Assembly: GCA_003427395.1 (NCBI GenBank)
Contig: BFEA01000869.1
Coordinates: forward strand, 429,067-467,868
Reading direction: 5' to 3'
From: Chara braunii
Lineage: Eukaryota; Streptophyta; Charophyceae; Charales; Characeae
Length of the DNA stretch: 38,802 bases
In this document: positions 20,618-32,044 of the stretch, piece by piece
How the letters are laid out: each line of letters begins with the position of its first letter
Position numbering within the stretch: the stretch's first letter is position 1
Made by a program: the position numbers and the translations under genes
Notes under the pieces: generated by a model
What the model was told of the DNA's origin: nothing
Databases searched by the model: none
Seen by the model: only the letters and a program-made list of their open reading frames with translations

Positions 20618-22731
20618 AGTACTGATTTTCTTCCCCCCATCCAATCAAAAGTCAGGGCATAGAACACAACCAATGAGGACCATTCCTGCAGTTTTCTTTT
20701 GACATACAAGCCTACTTAGTAAACCCCGAAGCAGGCTCGCATAATCGACCATATGTCTGGCTTCAGTCATCAAATTCGTGAGGAGTTCAGTCTACTCGCA
20801 CAAGCATTTGCGGGCCTTCACAATCACGCACGCGGTTTATCTTAGGGCACGATCAATCTCTTATTACTATAGACACCATTCGATCAGGTGAGCATATGAA
20901 GGCCAATGCACTCACAGCTTCATGCTGTCACTCGAAGCAATCGCGTAGTGCGGCCCCACGGTACAATCACACAAGCAATTGCGTGGTGCAGTCACACAGT
21001 GCATTCACATGGTGCAGTCACACAGGGCATTCACATAGTGCGGGAACAGAAAGCAGTCCCATAGTGTATTCACGAGGTGCGGGAATACAATGCAGTTACA
21101 TAGTGCATTCATGTGGTGCGGGAACATAATGCAATTATATAGTGCATTCACACGGTGCGGGAACACAATATAATCATATAGTGCGGGAAGAGAAAATCCA
21201 GGACCCTAACTGCATTTGGGATCTCCGTCTCCACAGGGTTTAAACGCACATTATGAAGATTGCATAGCCCTTCAGCTTTGCCAGGTAATCGAGTGAGCCA
21301 CTCAAAGCATGTGAAAACATACCAACACCAAGAATACCCACCTTTCTCGCCCATACTAATCACTCAAACCCCTCACATTTTAAATTACTGTTACGTACAG
21401 AGGCTTCCCTTGTTCCCCCATTTACTCAGCCTGCAGAGAACTTGAACCTTGTCTCGATGCAGCACGATCTGTTAGCACTGATCGTTCCAATCAATTAGAC
21501 AATTTAACATGATTAGTTAGCATTAATCGTTCGAACTAGTCATACAAATTACATGATTGATTAACACAGATCATCCAGGCTAATTAAACTAATTAAACTA
21601 AATAGAAAAGGAACTCGATTAATGGAAACAAAAGGGGATTATTTCGTGATAGTCAACATNTTATCTGAAGACTCANCCAAACGATTATGGAGAAGNGCTT
21701 CGGCAACCCTTGATAATGATGTCTACTAATTCTCTTAGTAGGCTGACAAAAGGGCAGGGACCCCTCCCTTGTTCCTCCACTCTCAGTTCTCAGGCATTCT
21801 CTACTGCACGTGCATAAGGGGCGGAACCGAGTCGGTTAGCACTTCCGAGGAGCGCAGTCTAGCTCCTTGACCTCCGCCAACACCGAAGCAGAAGCTCGGT
21901 AGCAGCAGCTCACTCTTGCAAGTTTGCTGGTTTGGTTGACTCCTGTTTCGTGACCGATTGAAGTTCACGCGAAGATGACGAGGCAGGTGATTGTTTAGAG
22001 CTAGAGCACCTTTCCGAGTAAGCGAGATCGTCTTTGATGGGAGAGAAAAAAGAGCCCTCCCTCTTTCCACTCACACAGTTCTGTCCTCGCATCACTAGCT
22101 CGTAGCAGTAATAATCAAGGTAGATTTGACGAATCTCCCTCATCAACGAGAGCTATCTATAGAAAACGCGCTGATCCCTTTTCGATTTACCGCTTCCATG
22201 CTCGTTCTCGGGCCGGTCATCAAGACCTCTTCTCTGTGGTACGTAATGCCCCAACTCAAGGAAGACACGCGGCGTCAACAACAGAGTCCAGCGGGCAAGT
22301 TGCGCTCATACGCCCCTTTCCTACCCACTGGCTAGCGTGTGTAGCCTCTTGCGCCTGGGAATCAGAGTTGGCGTGATCGCCCATAGAGTTTCCCCACTTT
22401 CTTGCGCACCCACCTTTCCACGCTTTTTGCTCTCCTTCTCTTTCTCTCCCTTCAGTCGACCGTAGTAGGCTCACTCACACGAGCGCATAGGTGGCCGTTG
22501 ACATTTTTGGTGCTGAGCGGGCTCGTCTTCCACTCATCAGCAAGGTCACCCTTTTCATTGGCCCCTCCTCACTCTGCGTGCACTCTAAGCTTCACGCGAA
22601 TGTATCAGTAGTTGACATCAACCACCCTTTCACTCACTTTGACCTTCTCTTTGCACCTCTCCCTCGGTTGTCCACCTGTCGTCCGAGTATACACGCTTCC
22701 CCCGCTTTTCTTTTTTTTTAGTCCCGCTCAC
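20618..22731 (-). repeat. Left long direct repeat (3' LTR or part)
   Basis: 2114 bp matching 36360-38724 at about nine bases in ten by eye over the first 400 bp, with mostly transition differences. Similarity starts at AGTACTGATTTTCTTCC and is followed rightward until the right copy is interrupted at 38724, so the true right limit of this copy is unknown and may lie beyond 22731. A pyrimidine tract at 24537-24600 (polypurine on the element strand) is one possible LTR border. Short ORFs inside, including 21801-22146 minus, appear in both copies but show no domain. Confidence 0.75.
20975..21185. repeat. Minisatellite in left long repeat
   Basis: Tandem copies of about 38 bp built on GTGCATTCACACGGTGCGGG followed by AACACAATGCAATCACATA. 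Copy number and internal order differ from the equivalent array in the right copy, as expected of a variable array. Confidence 0.75.
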
Positions 22732-22883
22732 TCTAGCCTACTTGTTTTCCCACCTTTTCTGACGAACGAGGCCGGCTCACACTTCGCGCTCGTGTACAGC
22801 CTGCTATTTTTACGCCAACAGCCTATCTCTCTCTCACACGCGTTGACCTCTCCAATCACCTCTTCTCGACCCCGCCGTCTGTC

Positions 22884-23414
22884 TCAGCCTTGGTCCCCTC
22901 GCTGATGTGAGTTCACTTCGGGTCCACGCTCTACTGGGCCTGTCAACGGTTGGTTTCGGCGGATCTGGTCCAGTCCATGCCAAGACTGGACATCCGCTTC
23001 CCTATCACTCATTTCGGACTCTCCTTCAGAGTCACGGTCATTGTACTGTACCTCCTTGTTCGTGGTCCCCGTCGATGAGTCGTCCTCGTGGTAGGTGACC
23101 ATTACCCGCATACTTGCAGTCACCCCATCCCGCCTACACCTCCGTTCGGCCCTATTATGTGCCTCGGTAACAGCGGCCTGCAATCCTTCATTCCTCCTCA
23201 TTTCNTGTTCTTTACCACCGCACACGTTAATTTTCAGCCTCACCTCCCCGTCAGGTTTTCCATAAGTCAGTATAGTCTCCACTACAGTACCCTTCTCGTC
23301 TTCTCTCTCCCACATCCAGGAATACTTCATATATCGCGGCCGGTATCCACGCAGGCCATTCCGGTCCGCCATAGCCGCTTGAAATAGTCTGGCCTCGCCC
23401 NCAAGTGTGTACAC
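22884..23414 (-). CDS. ORF resembling the element's reiterated module
   Basis: A 176-codon open frame (GTG at 23414; first ATG a little inside, at MADRNGLRGYRP). It aligns by eye with the accessory modules upstream of gag: an aromatic YRPRYMKYSW segment, KGTVVETI, then a GEVRLKINV strand, a long Glu/Arg-rich helix (AHNRAERRCRRDG) and a SMRVMVTYH strand. The C-terminus is acidic and Ser-rich. It lies just beyond the visible left repeat, so it may be inside the 3' LTR or in the 3' untranslated part of the element. Function unknown. It is one of the few unbroken ORFs in the element. Confidence 0.45.
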   Translation of the reverse strand: MYTLXGEARLFQAAMADRNGLRGYRPRYMKYSWMWEREDEKGTVVETILTYGKPDGEVRLKINVCGGKEXEMRRNEGLQAAVTEAHNRAERRCRRDGVTASMRVMVTYHEDDSSTGTTNKEVQYNDRDSEGESEMSDREADVQSWHGLDQIRRNQPLTGPVERGPEVNSHQRGDQG

Positions 23415-24127
23415 TTGGATGACTCACACTAGCCCTCGCNTGTGCCTTCTGGCCCCAGACTAGCAACATTCAAGGTAACAAGATGATCCGCGAACACCCG
23501 CAACCCGCTCTCTGATAGCCAGACTCNCTCGTCTCTTACAGGCTTGCATCGTACTTAGACCCCAGTGCTCTAAAAGGAGAGCTCGGGGTACCCTCTCCGA
23601 TTTTGTGAAAATTCGAAAATAAAAGATAATTTTAAAATTGGAATTTTACACAGAGGAAAAACACCAAAAGAGAGGAAGGTTTACGGCCACAATATCTACA
23701 GGCCTCTACTATCGGTCCCTATCGCTTCGCCTCATCGTGAGGAAACAACAATTCTGAGGTGGTGGTCCCATNACGGGATACCAACGATCACATTTCTCAC
23801 CTTTAAAATACAGCTTCGGCCTATCCCCGTCGGGTACCCGTGTCCGATGGCAAGGGGGGGGCTTATGACCCTTCATGGGGGGGGTGATAGGCTCCCTACC
23901 ANTGCNGCCGNGGGTCGCCCTTCTTTTGAGGTCCTACAGCGAGGCACCCAGTCTATCAAGCTCGACGCAGGTAATATATGAGGGGTCGGCCCACTTAGGC
24001 CGCAAATATAGATAAAGCCCGGATTTCNAACCGTTGGCTTTCTTACGACATGACAGACAGAAAGGTAAACGAAAAGCTGACAGTTCGAACGAAAAGAAAA
24101 ACTAAATAATGATATCAATAATAACTA

Positions 24128-24153
24128 TAATAATAATAATAATAATAATAATA
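24128..24153. repeat. (AAT)n microsatellite
   Basis: About eight AAT units in a row; they encode an Ile run in a spurious ORF. Confidence 0.9.
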
Positions 24154-24797
24154 GTTGCAGAAAGGAAGGGACGGCGTTTCAAAATTCCTCTGCGCAGCTT
24201 CGCCCATGAAGTAAGTCACTGNGACACAATTCTAAAGCCCGACTTTCGACCTTTTCTTTTCCTCTTCTTCTCTTTCATGCTTTTTCCTTTTCCAGAAACC
24301 TCTGTATCTGCCTTTAATCTCAGCTTCTAGAGTCTAGCACGCGGTTGAAATGTTTGCAAGGGTTCCTATCACGATTTTGTACCTGGTCCGGGTCACAACC
24401 ATCAGGACTAAAACGGTCCTCTCAACTCTGATCAGGCCAGGCTACTCGACAGCTACCGCAGCTGGAGGAGTCGAACCACCGGCCAGCCCCGAATTAAAGC
24501 AGAAGTTTAGGACCTCTCATAGAATTGTCAATTGATTTTCTTTCTTTTTATTTTTTTCCTCTCCCATGTTTTCTTTTTTTTCTTTTTTTTCTTTTCCTTG
24601 GTCATTTTCAACAGCGGTATCTATCGCGTGCACCTAACCCATAACCTGGTTAGAGGGCATTCGACGCGCAGTAGAAAAGGTTGAGCCGGTCTTTTCACCT
24701 CCGAGTCCCAGGGCGAACCCGGCGGCTACCACGGCCACAGGCCGGTAGTGCTCTGCTGTGCTGCAGGGCGCACTCTGTCTGCCATGCTGGGACGGGC

Positions 24798-24950
24798 CAT
24801 ACCAAACCCTTTTTCTGTTTCTCTTGCCTGAGTGAGACGTCTTCTCAACTTCTCAAGCACCTGATGGGGATATCAAACCCTCGTTTTCCTTCTCTGGTTT
24901 GAGTGAAGCGTCTCCTCAGCTTCTTAGATAAAAGGGCGGGGATACCAAAC
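24798..24950. repeat. 76-bp tandem repeat, two units
   Basis: ATACCAAACCCTTTTTCTG, TGAGTGAGACGTCTTCTCA and GATGGGGAT in the first unit are matched by ATCAAACCCTCGTTTTCC, TGAGTGAAGCGTCTCCTCA and GGCGGGGAT in the second. A third start (ATACCAAACC) follows at about 24940. Confidence 0.7.
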
Positions 24951-25196
24951 CTTTTTTCTTTTCTCTGGCCCAGGAACTTCAGATGAGTATTTGTATACCT
25001 GCAAAACAACGAGCCCCATAAACAATAACTATGCCCCAGCAAGCAGACCCTCTGACAACCAGTAGTCAAGCATTACCAATAAAATAAAACCCATAAATAA
25101 AATAATAAATAACAAATAATAAAATACGTAACAACTCTTCACACCCAAGATTTATAGATTGCCTTGATTTCGACCCACCACTGGCCAGGAATGCCA

Positions 25197-25991
25197 GACG
25201 TCCCGTCAGTCTGACATACCTCATTCGGCCTGCCTCAGGCCAGGACTAGTCCGACCATTTGTCTTGACAGCCCCTTTGACCTGCCTCCAGGTCAGGACCA
25301 ATCATACCCACTACTCGAGTACGACAGCCCTTTGGCACTCTCGCTAGGACACTTAGACTATAGCGGGTCTGGCCACCCTATGATAGTAGACGTCCCGTCA
25401 GTCAAACTGTCCCAAACCCGGATTTGACCACTGCGGTCAGGGCCCGATTCACCTACCAGTTTTTGGCCAAAGGCGCTCGCTGCCCCGCCCAGATTTCTGA
25501 ACGTGGGACCCGGTCTAACCACAGTTTCAAGCTCTGGCTAACCTCGTTGGATTGCAACCTCTGATTGCGGTAGGGTTCCAGCCCTTCGACCTCATAGGCC
25601 AGACTCCCGGAGCCTGAACCTCAGTCGACTACGGAATTCGACACTTGCGTCGGGGACCTGATAACCCCACCGGATTGCAATCTACTATGGTAAGGCTCTC
25701 GATGGCCCCGACAATCAATACATCCTCATGTTAGAGAAGAAGACCCTAGGCATAGACAACCAGACAAGCATATCATGACCCACAAGCAGATTGCTCGCGC
25801 CCCATAACAGGACAAACATTTCTCAAGAGACGTCCCTTCAGTCTCAAGAGGCACTAAACAATAACATGCTAGCCAACACCAAGAGTTTGCAAGAGACCTC
25901 CCTTCAGCCTCGAGCAAAGAACTTAGTGCTAGCCCCAAGGAGGTCCCTTCCCTCAACATGGATTTCTTTTCCAAGAGACGTCCTGTCAGTC
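25197..25991. repeat. Recurring 15-mer GACGTCCCGTCAGTC
   Basis: Copies at 25197, 25389, 25829, 25895 and 25977 with zero to three mismatches; the last three are followed by CTCAAG or CTCGAG. Spacing is irregular (192, 440, 66, 82 bp), so this is not a simple tandem array. It may be remains of a minisatellite or a regulatory motif in the element's 3' region. Confidence 0.55.
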
Positions 25992-26657
25992 TCAAGGAAA
26001 TACTGAAACACTGATCTCAGAGAGGTCCCTTCTCTCATCTAAGTGAAGACAGGCCCTAAGCGAAAGGCGCGAAGTCCCTCTACTGACCACTCTCAGTCAA
26101 GTAAAGTTTAACTTTTTTATGCCTGCCTTTATCTGAATCTCTTGGATAAACATTTTACTCAGCGACACAAAGTTATTCTGCAGATAACTCTTAGTCAGTC
26201 AGAACTGAACTCCCTCATGCCCACTATGCTCTTGTTCTTATCTTAGGATAGTAGTGATCATATCTTTTGANGTGCCACAGTCATGAGCTTCTCGAGTTTT
26301 GGCAACGTGTCAATACTCANGAAATTGATTTTACAGTTGTTTCCCCATTNTCAAGGACTTGACACTCGTGGAACGACTGTAGCACTGCATCAAAAGATAT
26401 AGTCTTAGTCGTTTGCTGAAATATTGAATGAAAGGACTTGCTGAAAATAGAGATACTTAAACTGAGATGTTGTATACTGAAAACTGNAATTTAAATCACC
26501 GGAACTGAAATGATGAAACTGAAGTTCTGAAACTGAAATGCTGAATCCGAAATGTTGAATTGACTATGCATGAATGATCACAGCCTCTTGAAAATTCAGT
26601 CTTGCTGTGTCATTGTCTCACTGTACCCTTTTCTCTTAGTTCTCTGGAACTATTCTC

Positions 26658-27930
26658 TTACTTAGATAACTGACCTCTCTTCCCTCTNCTTGAGGTTACT
26701 GTAGGAATCAGATCTAGGTCTCTGGATATAAACTTACGAAGTCTGGAACCTNATACCATGNCATGAACCCTGGATCCGTTCATTTCTNAAATCTCATAAA
26801 CATTGCCTTCTGCCTCTCCCGTGATTCTATAAAGACCAAGCGATCNGGGCTTCAACCTTTTAGTCCATTGTGTCTTAAGAGAACTGTCAAATAGAAGGAC
26901 AACATCTCCAATCTTCAATTTCTTTTTTCTTATATACCTTTTCTTGTTCCATCTTTCTTGATCTGATAGCCTGCTGGATGTCATCCTTTCTGCAACATCC
27001 ATCACTACCTGATCAACTTCTGATATTTGTCTCATTCTAATCTAGAGGAGCTCTGAGATGNAATAGTCTTTGTCACTTTCTTGACTTGACCATGTCTTGA
27101 CAATACTTTCAATTGACAATGTAGCATATAGGTCATACCACAGAGTAAATGACGCATAGCCAGTAGNTCTCTTGACTGTGATGTTGTCAGCATATACAAC
27201 AACTCTTAATACCTTTGGTCAGTTGCTGAGATTCCCTTCACACCACTTGGCCAATGAATCTTTTAGAGTTTTGTGGCCTCTTTCAACAGGTGCATTCGCT
27301 TGAGGATAGTAAGTAGTCACATACCNAATTCTTACATCAAATCTGAGTGTAATTCTTNTGACAACCTCATTTCTGAATTCAGATCCTCAGTCTGTGACAA
27401 ATTCTCTGATAAAAGGATACCTGAGATAGACTTCCTCTATCTAATCAGCCACTTGCTCGACTGTCTNCCTTTTCAGAGNTTTTGCCTCAACGTATCCAGA
27501 TAAATTCTCTCTCATGTTTAATATATATCTCTTTCCACCTTTGCCGGGAGGCATATTGATGAGATCCAGATGAACTCTGCTACNTGGCTCGACCAGGATA
27601 GTGGGAAATAAAGGTTCAATCATTCTTGTGGTAAATCTTTTCTGACATAAGACACATNATTTACAGTATTTGAAAATCATGTCTCTCATGTCAGGCCAGA
27701 AGTAGAGTTTGACAGTCTTGGAGTAGGTTGCCTCAGTAACCCTGTGACCACCAGTAACCCCCTCATGCAGGGCAGCAATTATCTCTAACAGCCTCTCTTT
27801 ACCACAGACCACTCTAAGTGCAGATAGACCTCCCTACCATCCACAAAGAGACGTTCTCTCTTTAGTTTGAATTTCTTCCTTAAATTTTTACAATAATACT
27901 CTTTTAGCTGCTCATTTTCCATCATTTTCC
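26658..27930 (-). pseudogene. Retroelement integrase
   Basis: Would join element cDNA to host DNA. From high to low coordinate: an HHCC zinc-binding domain (LHEGVTGGHRVTEATYSK, then CVLCQKR; about 27780-27650), then the catalytic core. Asp1 is at 27564-27566 (VHLDLI), Asp2 at 27390-27392 (FVTD) and Glu at 27282-27284 (ANAPVERGHKTLK). There are 35 residues between Asp2 and Glu, as in retroviral-type integrases. The C-terminal domain (KKLKIGDVVLLFDSSL) follows to the stop at 26658. Most of it is one frame. In-frame stops at 27441 (TAG), 27387 (TGA immediately after Asp2), about 27226 (TGA, probably a former TGG) and about 27041 (TAG) break it, plus a frameshift near 27830 before the zinc finger. 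It is clearly inactive. Confidence 0.85.
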
Positions 27931-28470
27931 CAATTTAGCCCGCCCCGTGGTTTTCAAAAACAAAACCAGTGGTTAGCATATGCTTCATCAGCAGGTTCAA
28001 CAATATTAGATGCAATCTTTTTGTCAAGATACTTTACAACTTCTGCCTCTTCCTTCAAGGCATATTTTGTTCGCCTATCATTTCGTGGAACGTGATCAAC
28101 TGTTCAAATCTTGACCATCTTGATCATGTCCACGTCCAATCGCCCTCTCTCTTCATCATTAAAGGAGAAAGCAGCAGAGAATTCCTGACACATCCTGAAG
28201 ATATATTATTTCTCTTTAGGAAGGATAAACTGATCCGAGCCTATCTTCAGTATTTCAAACCTCTCTTTGGTGACCCTATTTTCAAGTTTTGCTGATTCTC
28301 TTAATGTTTTTATAATCCTCCTCTCCTTTTCCGATGCTTCATGATAATCTTTCTCTATTAGGACTATCACCGGGTTTTTCTTTACCCCCTAGGGCTTGTA
28401 TTTTCTTTTTGACCCAGTGGCTATTTTCTTAAAAAATGGTGGGTCGATGCAAATCTCAATTTCATTTGCC
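27931..28470 (-). pseudogene. Reverse transcriptase N-terminal remnant
   Basis: On the minus strand, pieces reading FSAAFSFNDEERGRLDVD, then EAEVVKYLDKKIASNIVEP and YANHWFCF-stop-KPRGG match the segment just before and at the start of Ty3/gypsy reverse transcriptase. The frame ends abruptly at about 27930 and integrase-type sequence follows within a few codons. The RT palm with its YxDD motif and all of RNase H are missing, at least 1.2 kb of coding sequence compared with complete elements. Several stops (TGA, TAA, TAG) also interrupt the remnant. Confidence 0.75.
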
Positions 28471-28724
28471 CTCCCTTAGCAGTCTCTACAGCCTTCTTGA
28501 AGGTTTCAATTTGTCCGTCCTCATCCTCGAGTTTACCAAGGGTCTTTATCATTTTCGATACCTGATTGATTCCTACTGAAATATGTTATTTTGCTTCTTG
28601 TTTTCCTTCTTCTTTTAGTCTCCTAACCCTTTCAGCAGATTCTTCTCTTCTGTTTGAATTAGCGGAAAGTTGATGCTTGAAATCACTTTTTGTGCAGACT
28701 ATAAAGGTCTGTTCCTGAGCAGTC

Positions 28725-29183
28725 TCAGGATCCTGTAGACCGATCCAAGATTGACCCCTCATGAGTGAAAAATTGTGCTGCCTCCATCCTATGCAAGAAT
28801 GAAGTTCCCAAGATACAGTCATGGTTCAGATCTGACACTACAAAACTCAGTAATCCCACAGTCATTGTCCGAACACGGATAGACAAATTATCTATAAACT
28901 CATCCATAAACAATTCCCCTGCAATATTGCTGAGTACATTTTGGGCAGACCTGTCAATAGTCAAATTGCATGCCTCCATTGTTCTTTGTGAAATAAGTAT
29001 CATCTCGGCCCCAGAGTCCACTAGGGCTAGAATCTTCACTTGATTAATGCGAATTGTACGGTGTCCACAACCCATGGTTGCAAATCTCATCTTGCAACCC
29101 GGTACTGATCTGTTCACCTGATTGGGAAAGATTGTTCCCAAGTATTTAACTGCCATTTTTTTCTTCTCAATGAATTTCTTCAA
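28725..29183 (-). pseudogene. Retroelement aspartic protease
   Basis: A 152-codon open segment with the catalytic motif ALVDSGAEMILIS (Asp at 29016-29018) and the flap/second-strand motif HDCILGTSFLHR near the end, as in Ty3/gypsy retropepsins that cut the Gag-Pol polyprotein. It is in the same frame as the C-terminal part of gag, separated by a TAA at 29217 and a TAG at about 29184, which suggests an ancestral single gag-pol frame. Downstream the frame decays toward the RT remnant. Confidence 0.85.
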
Positions 29184-29216
29184 CTACTCTCTCAGTTTGG
29201 GTGCTAGTGTCATTGC

Positions 29217-30894
29217 TTAATTGAAAGACAATGTCACTTCCGTTTCTTCCAGCATTTTAGCAATTACATCAGAAATCACTGTCCCATCATCCAAATCATT
29301 CTTAAGAATGAATTTTTTTTTTTTTTCCTGTTCATTCTTTCCTTGTGAACGTTCCTGTTCAAGGTCATCAAGGATGTTCATCAATGACTCTTCAGCCTTC
29401 CTCCTTTTCTTTTCCTCTATCATTTGAGGTGTCATACGGGTTTGGAGGTTTGTCACTTCACCAATCCAGAAACTAGGTTCCATGACGAGTTCTGGGGGTA
29501 AATCGACATGAAATGACATCATGTTAGCCAGAAGGTGAGCCATGTCATTGGAAGAGGACCCTACTAATTCAGAAGGATTCTGAGAAGTAAGATTCTCTCT
29601 CAATGGAGACTCACTTGTAAATGTCTCGCTAGGCTCATACTCTATCAATGTTAAGGATAGCAGAGACAACTCAATCGTGGTATAAGGGTCACTTGTTCTT
29701 TGTACGAGTTCATTAGGCAATTCTCCAATAAGGAAATGAAAATTCACATTGACTTTTCTCTTTTTCTTAATCTTCATTTTTTTATCATGTTTAAGAGCAA
29801 TAAGCCTCATACCTCCTACATGTTTAGGGTCCAACTTATTCCATGAACTATCACAGACATGACCCATTGCATCTTTCTTTGTCACCCCACTCCTTACATC
29901 CTCCTCAAGAGGTTTGCAATAAGTGGTAGTATGACCCCCTTCATCACAGTAGTAGCAGGTAAAACTCCTCTTAGGACGCTCATCATATTTTCTTCTTTCT
30001 CTGTTTTCTCCATTACCATCCTTTCAATTTCTTTTGGATCTGGATGAATCCCCCTTCTTACTATAACTTTCGTTGTCATCATTATCGTCGTCATTTTCCT
30101 CACTTTCAGCCTTTTTCTTTCCTCTATCATCCACAGCATGCGTTGCAGGCCCTACAGACATAAAGTTAGTCATCACCTTTTGAAGAATATTCTCAGCAGT
30201 CAGATTGCTTCCCCTATTCATTTCATTCTCAGTCTCATAATCCTTGGCCAAAGTACTGATCTGATCCAGTGACCATTTCTTATGGGAGACAGTAGGTAGA
30301 GTTCTTATGATTGCAACCATTTCATCCCATCTGAGAGGATAGTGCTGAGCTTGATTAAGAGCTGCTTGGCTTTCAGTGTCAGTAAAATTCGTCAAAAATA
30401 TATAGCGTCTCTTAGTTTCATCCAAATATGAAATTTTTGTTGCTGTTCGGAAAAAAAGTCTGAAGAAAAATATTGAAAGTGTCACATTTAGCTGTTCTGA
30501 TGTTGAGTAAGTCCTTAGTTGTGGTTGGAACTGAATCTTTCTCAAATTCTTTTTTCAGTCTCTCCTTGACCTCTTCCCAGGTAGTGACACCTTCCATTAG
30601 TTCCTGAACTGCCAGCCTTGAATCAGTGTCACAATAAGATAGAAGGTGCTTAAGTCGTTGCTTATCTGTCCAGCCATAACTGAGTCCAAATAATTCATAC
30701 TCGTCCAAGAAGTCATTAATATGGAGCCCTCTGAAACATGGAACTCTCTCATCTAGTCTCTTTTCACTTGCAATATCTGACCCTCTTTTTATAGTGTCCA
30801 CTCTCTCGACCAATTCCCGTATAACCCCAACCAGTGCCTCTTCATTGGTCCCTGCGGAAGAACTCGGCCTTCCTCGTTCTGCCATCTTGACCAT
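29217..30894 (-). pseudogene. Retroelement gag with zinc knuckle
   Basis: Capsid/nucleocapsid polyprotein. The N-terminal 158 codons (30894-30418) include a retrotransposon-gag-like helical region (RGLHINDFLDEYELFG; later TTWEEVKERLKKEFE). A frameshift at a seven-A run near 30450 moves coding to a second frame (30545-30024). After a TGA at about 30024 the same frame resumes with a CX2CX4HX4C zinc knuckle at 29916-29957 (CYYCDEGGHTTTYC) and runs to the TAA at 29217. The tail is Lys/Glu-rich (EEKKRRKAEE; KKKKF). The Asp/Glu-rich linker before the knuckle (EENDDDNDDNE) is notable. Function is lost through the frameshift and stops. Confidence 0.8.
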
Positions 30895-30902
30895 AGCCTT
30901 TT

Positions 30903-31514
30903 TCAGATATTTTCTTTTCTCTCCGTCACTCTTGTCCTCTCTTTCCTTGCCCCTCTGTCTCTCACTCTTGTAGCAAGGGACACAGACTCGTTTCTTTCTT
31001 CTCTTGTCTGCTCTACCCCTTGAGAGTTCTGTACGTATAGGGCGTAAGCAATAACTGATTGGGTAGAGATCAAGGGCAGTGCAATCCTTCTCAACCTTCC
31101 AATGTAATCTTCAATCAACTTTCTCTCATCATCCCTACTTAATCTTCTGTCATACCCCTTTGTAGTACCCCGAATCATAAAATATCGCATTAGGTCTATA
31201 ATCTCATAATCAAATTGCATCGTTTACAGCCCACTATTGATCCTTCTTGCAAGAGAGACCCATTCCTGAAAAGTATGACATGATGCTCTTTAAGTAGTTC
31301 TCACTTTCACCACCTTTAACAGATAGTTTATCTCAGTCTGGTCAGTGATAACTCTCAAGGCAGAATCTCTCATGCGATCTAAGAAAGGCTGCAAAAACTC
31401 AAGCTCATCTAAGGTAGAAAGGTCCCTATCAGAGATTCGAAGAGTCCCCTTTACCTTGATTACTCTACCTTCCAACACAACTCCTAGTGTTAGTTGTTCA
31501 GTCAAGCTGAACAT
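30903..31514 (-). pseudogene. Accessory modules before gag (copies 7 and 8)
   Basis: One minus-strand frame from an ATG at 31514 to TAA/TAG-type stops, broken at 31290 (TAA) and about 31230 (TAA). It holds two partial modules. The first has VIKVKGTLRISDRDLS, a helix with FLDRMRDSALRVITDQ, then INYLLKVV and TFQEWVSLARRIN. The second has YFMIRGTTKGYDRRLSR, a helix with IGRLRRIALPLISTQ, then IAYALYVQN and a Lys/Arg-rich tail. Both follow the strand-helix-Q-x-x-I-x-Y strand pattern of the other modules. They lie directly upstream of gag. Product unknown. Confidence 0.6.
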
Positions 31515-32040
31515 TGTTTATCATTATAAACAATATCAGACAAGTAGATATCATGTTGGACAGAATTAGGGATCTCGAATCTGTGTTCAAAGGTATTCAA
31601 AAGTAGGGATTTTATCACCACAGTGGAGTCTTTTTCTCTTTCTCTACCAATCTCAGCAATAGCTTCCAACAGAGGCATCCAATCTCTCCTGTCTTCAAAT
31701 CCCTTAGCAATTGAGAACTTAGGGAATCTTTCAAATTGTCTTACTTCCTTCCCCCAGGGTACTTTTCTCTATAACTTTTCAAGTCATTCCTTGGTTCTTA
31801 TGAGATCAATATAAGCACATGTCTGACACCTCAAGTAGTCATCTTCCTTTCCTAGGCCTGCGGGTACATAAATCCGTACTTCCAGGCTACTAGTACTCAA
31901 GAATTTGACCACTGGAAAGTGAAATATTATGGGCCCTCTTAGATAAGTCTATTATCTCAGGATCACAAAAGGATTATCACACCCTTCCGCCTCATAGAGT
32001 TTACCCCTCACAGTAGTTACCCTGGCTACTGAGAGTATTC
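31515..32040 (-). pseudogene. Accessory module before gag (copy 6)
   Basis: Minus-strand frame ILSVARVTTVRGKLYEAEG, then FLSTSSLEVRIYVPAG, a decayed helical part, and EDRRDWMPLLEAIAEIG, ending in TGA. It carries four in-frame stops (TAA and TAG in tandem near 31950, TGA near 31785, TAG near 31770). The VRIYVP strand and the final W-xx-LL-xx-A helix match the neighbouring copy 5. It overlaps copies on either side in different frames, consistent with small indels in one ancestral ORF. Confidence 0.6.
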
Positions 32041-32044
32041 TTCT

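Larger units (their letters stand above)
23415..26657. other. Non-coding 3' region of the element
   Basis: No gene seen between the 176-codon ORF and integrase. It contains G8 runs near 23855-23882, an (AAT)n microsatellite, a pyrimidine-rich tract at 24537-24600 that is polypurine on the element strand, a 76-bp repeat, and five copies of a GACGTCCCGTCAGTC-like motif. Near 26455-26570 a run of CTGAAATGCTGAA-type copies forms another decayed minisatellite. Small ORFs here have no protein signature. Confidence 0.5.

Noticed and set aside
20975-21185. CRISPR-like array in the long repeat
   Set aside because: Units are contiguous imperfect minisatellite copies without unique spacers, and the host is eukaryotic.
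27969-29043. Plus-strand ORFs opposite gag-pol
   Set aside because: They are antisense to recognisable protease and RT sequence and show no independent signature.
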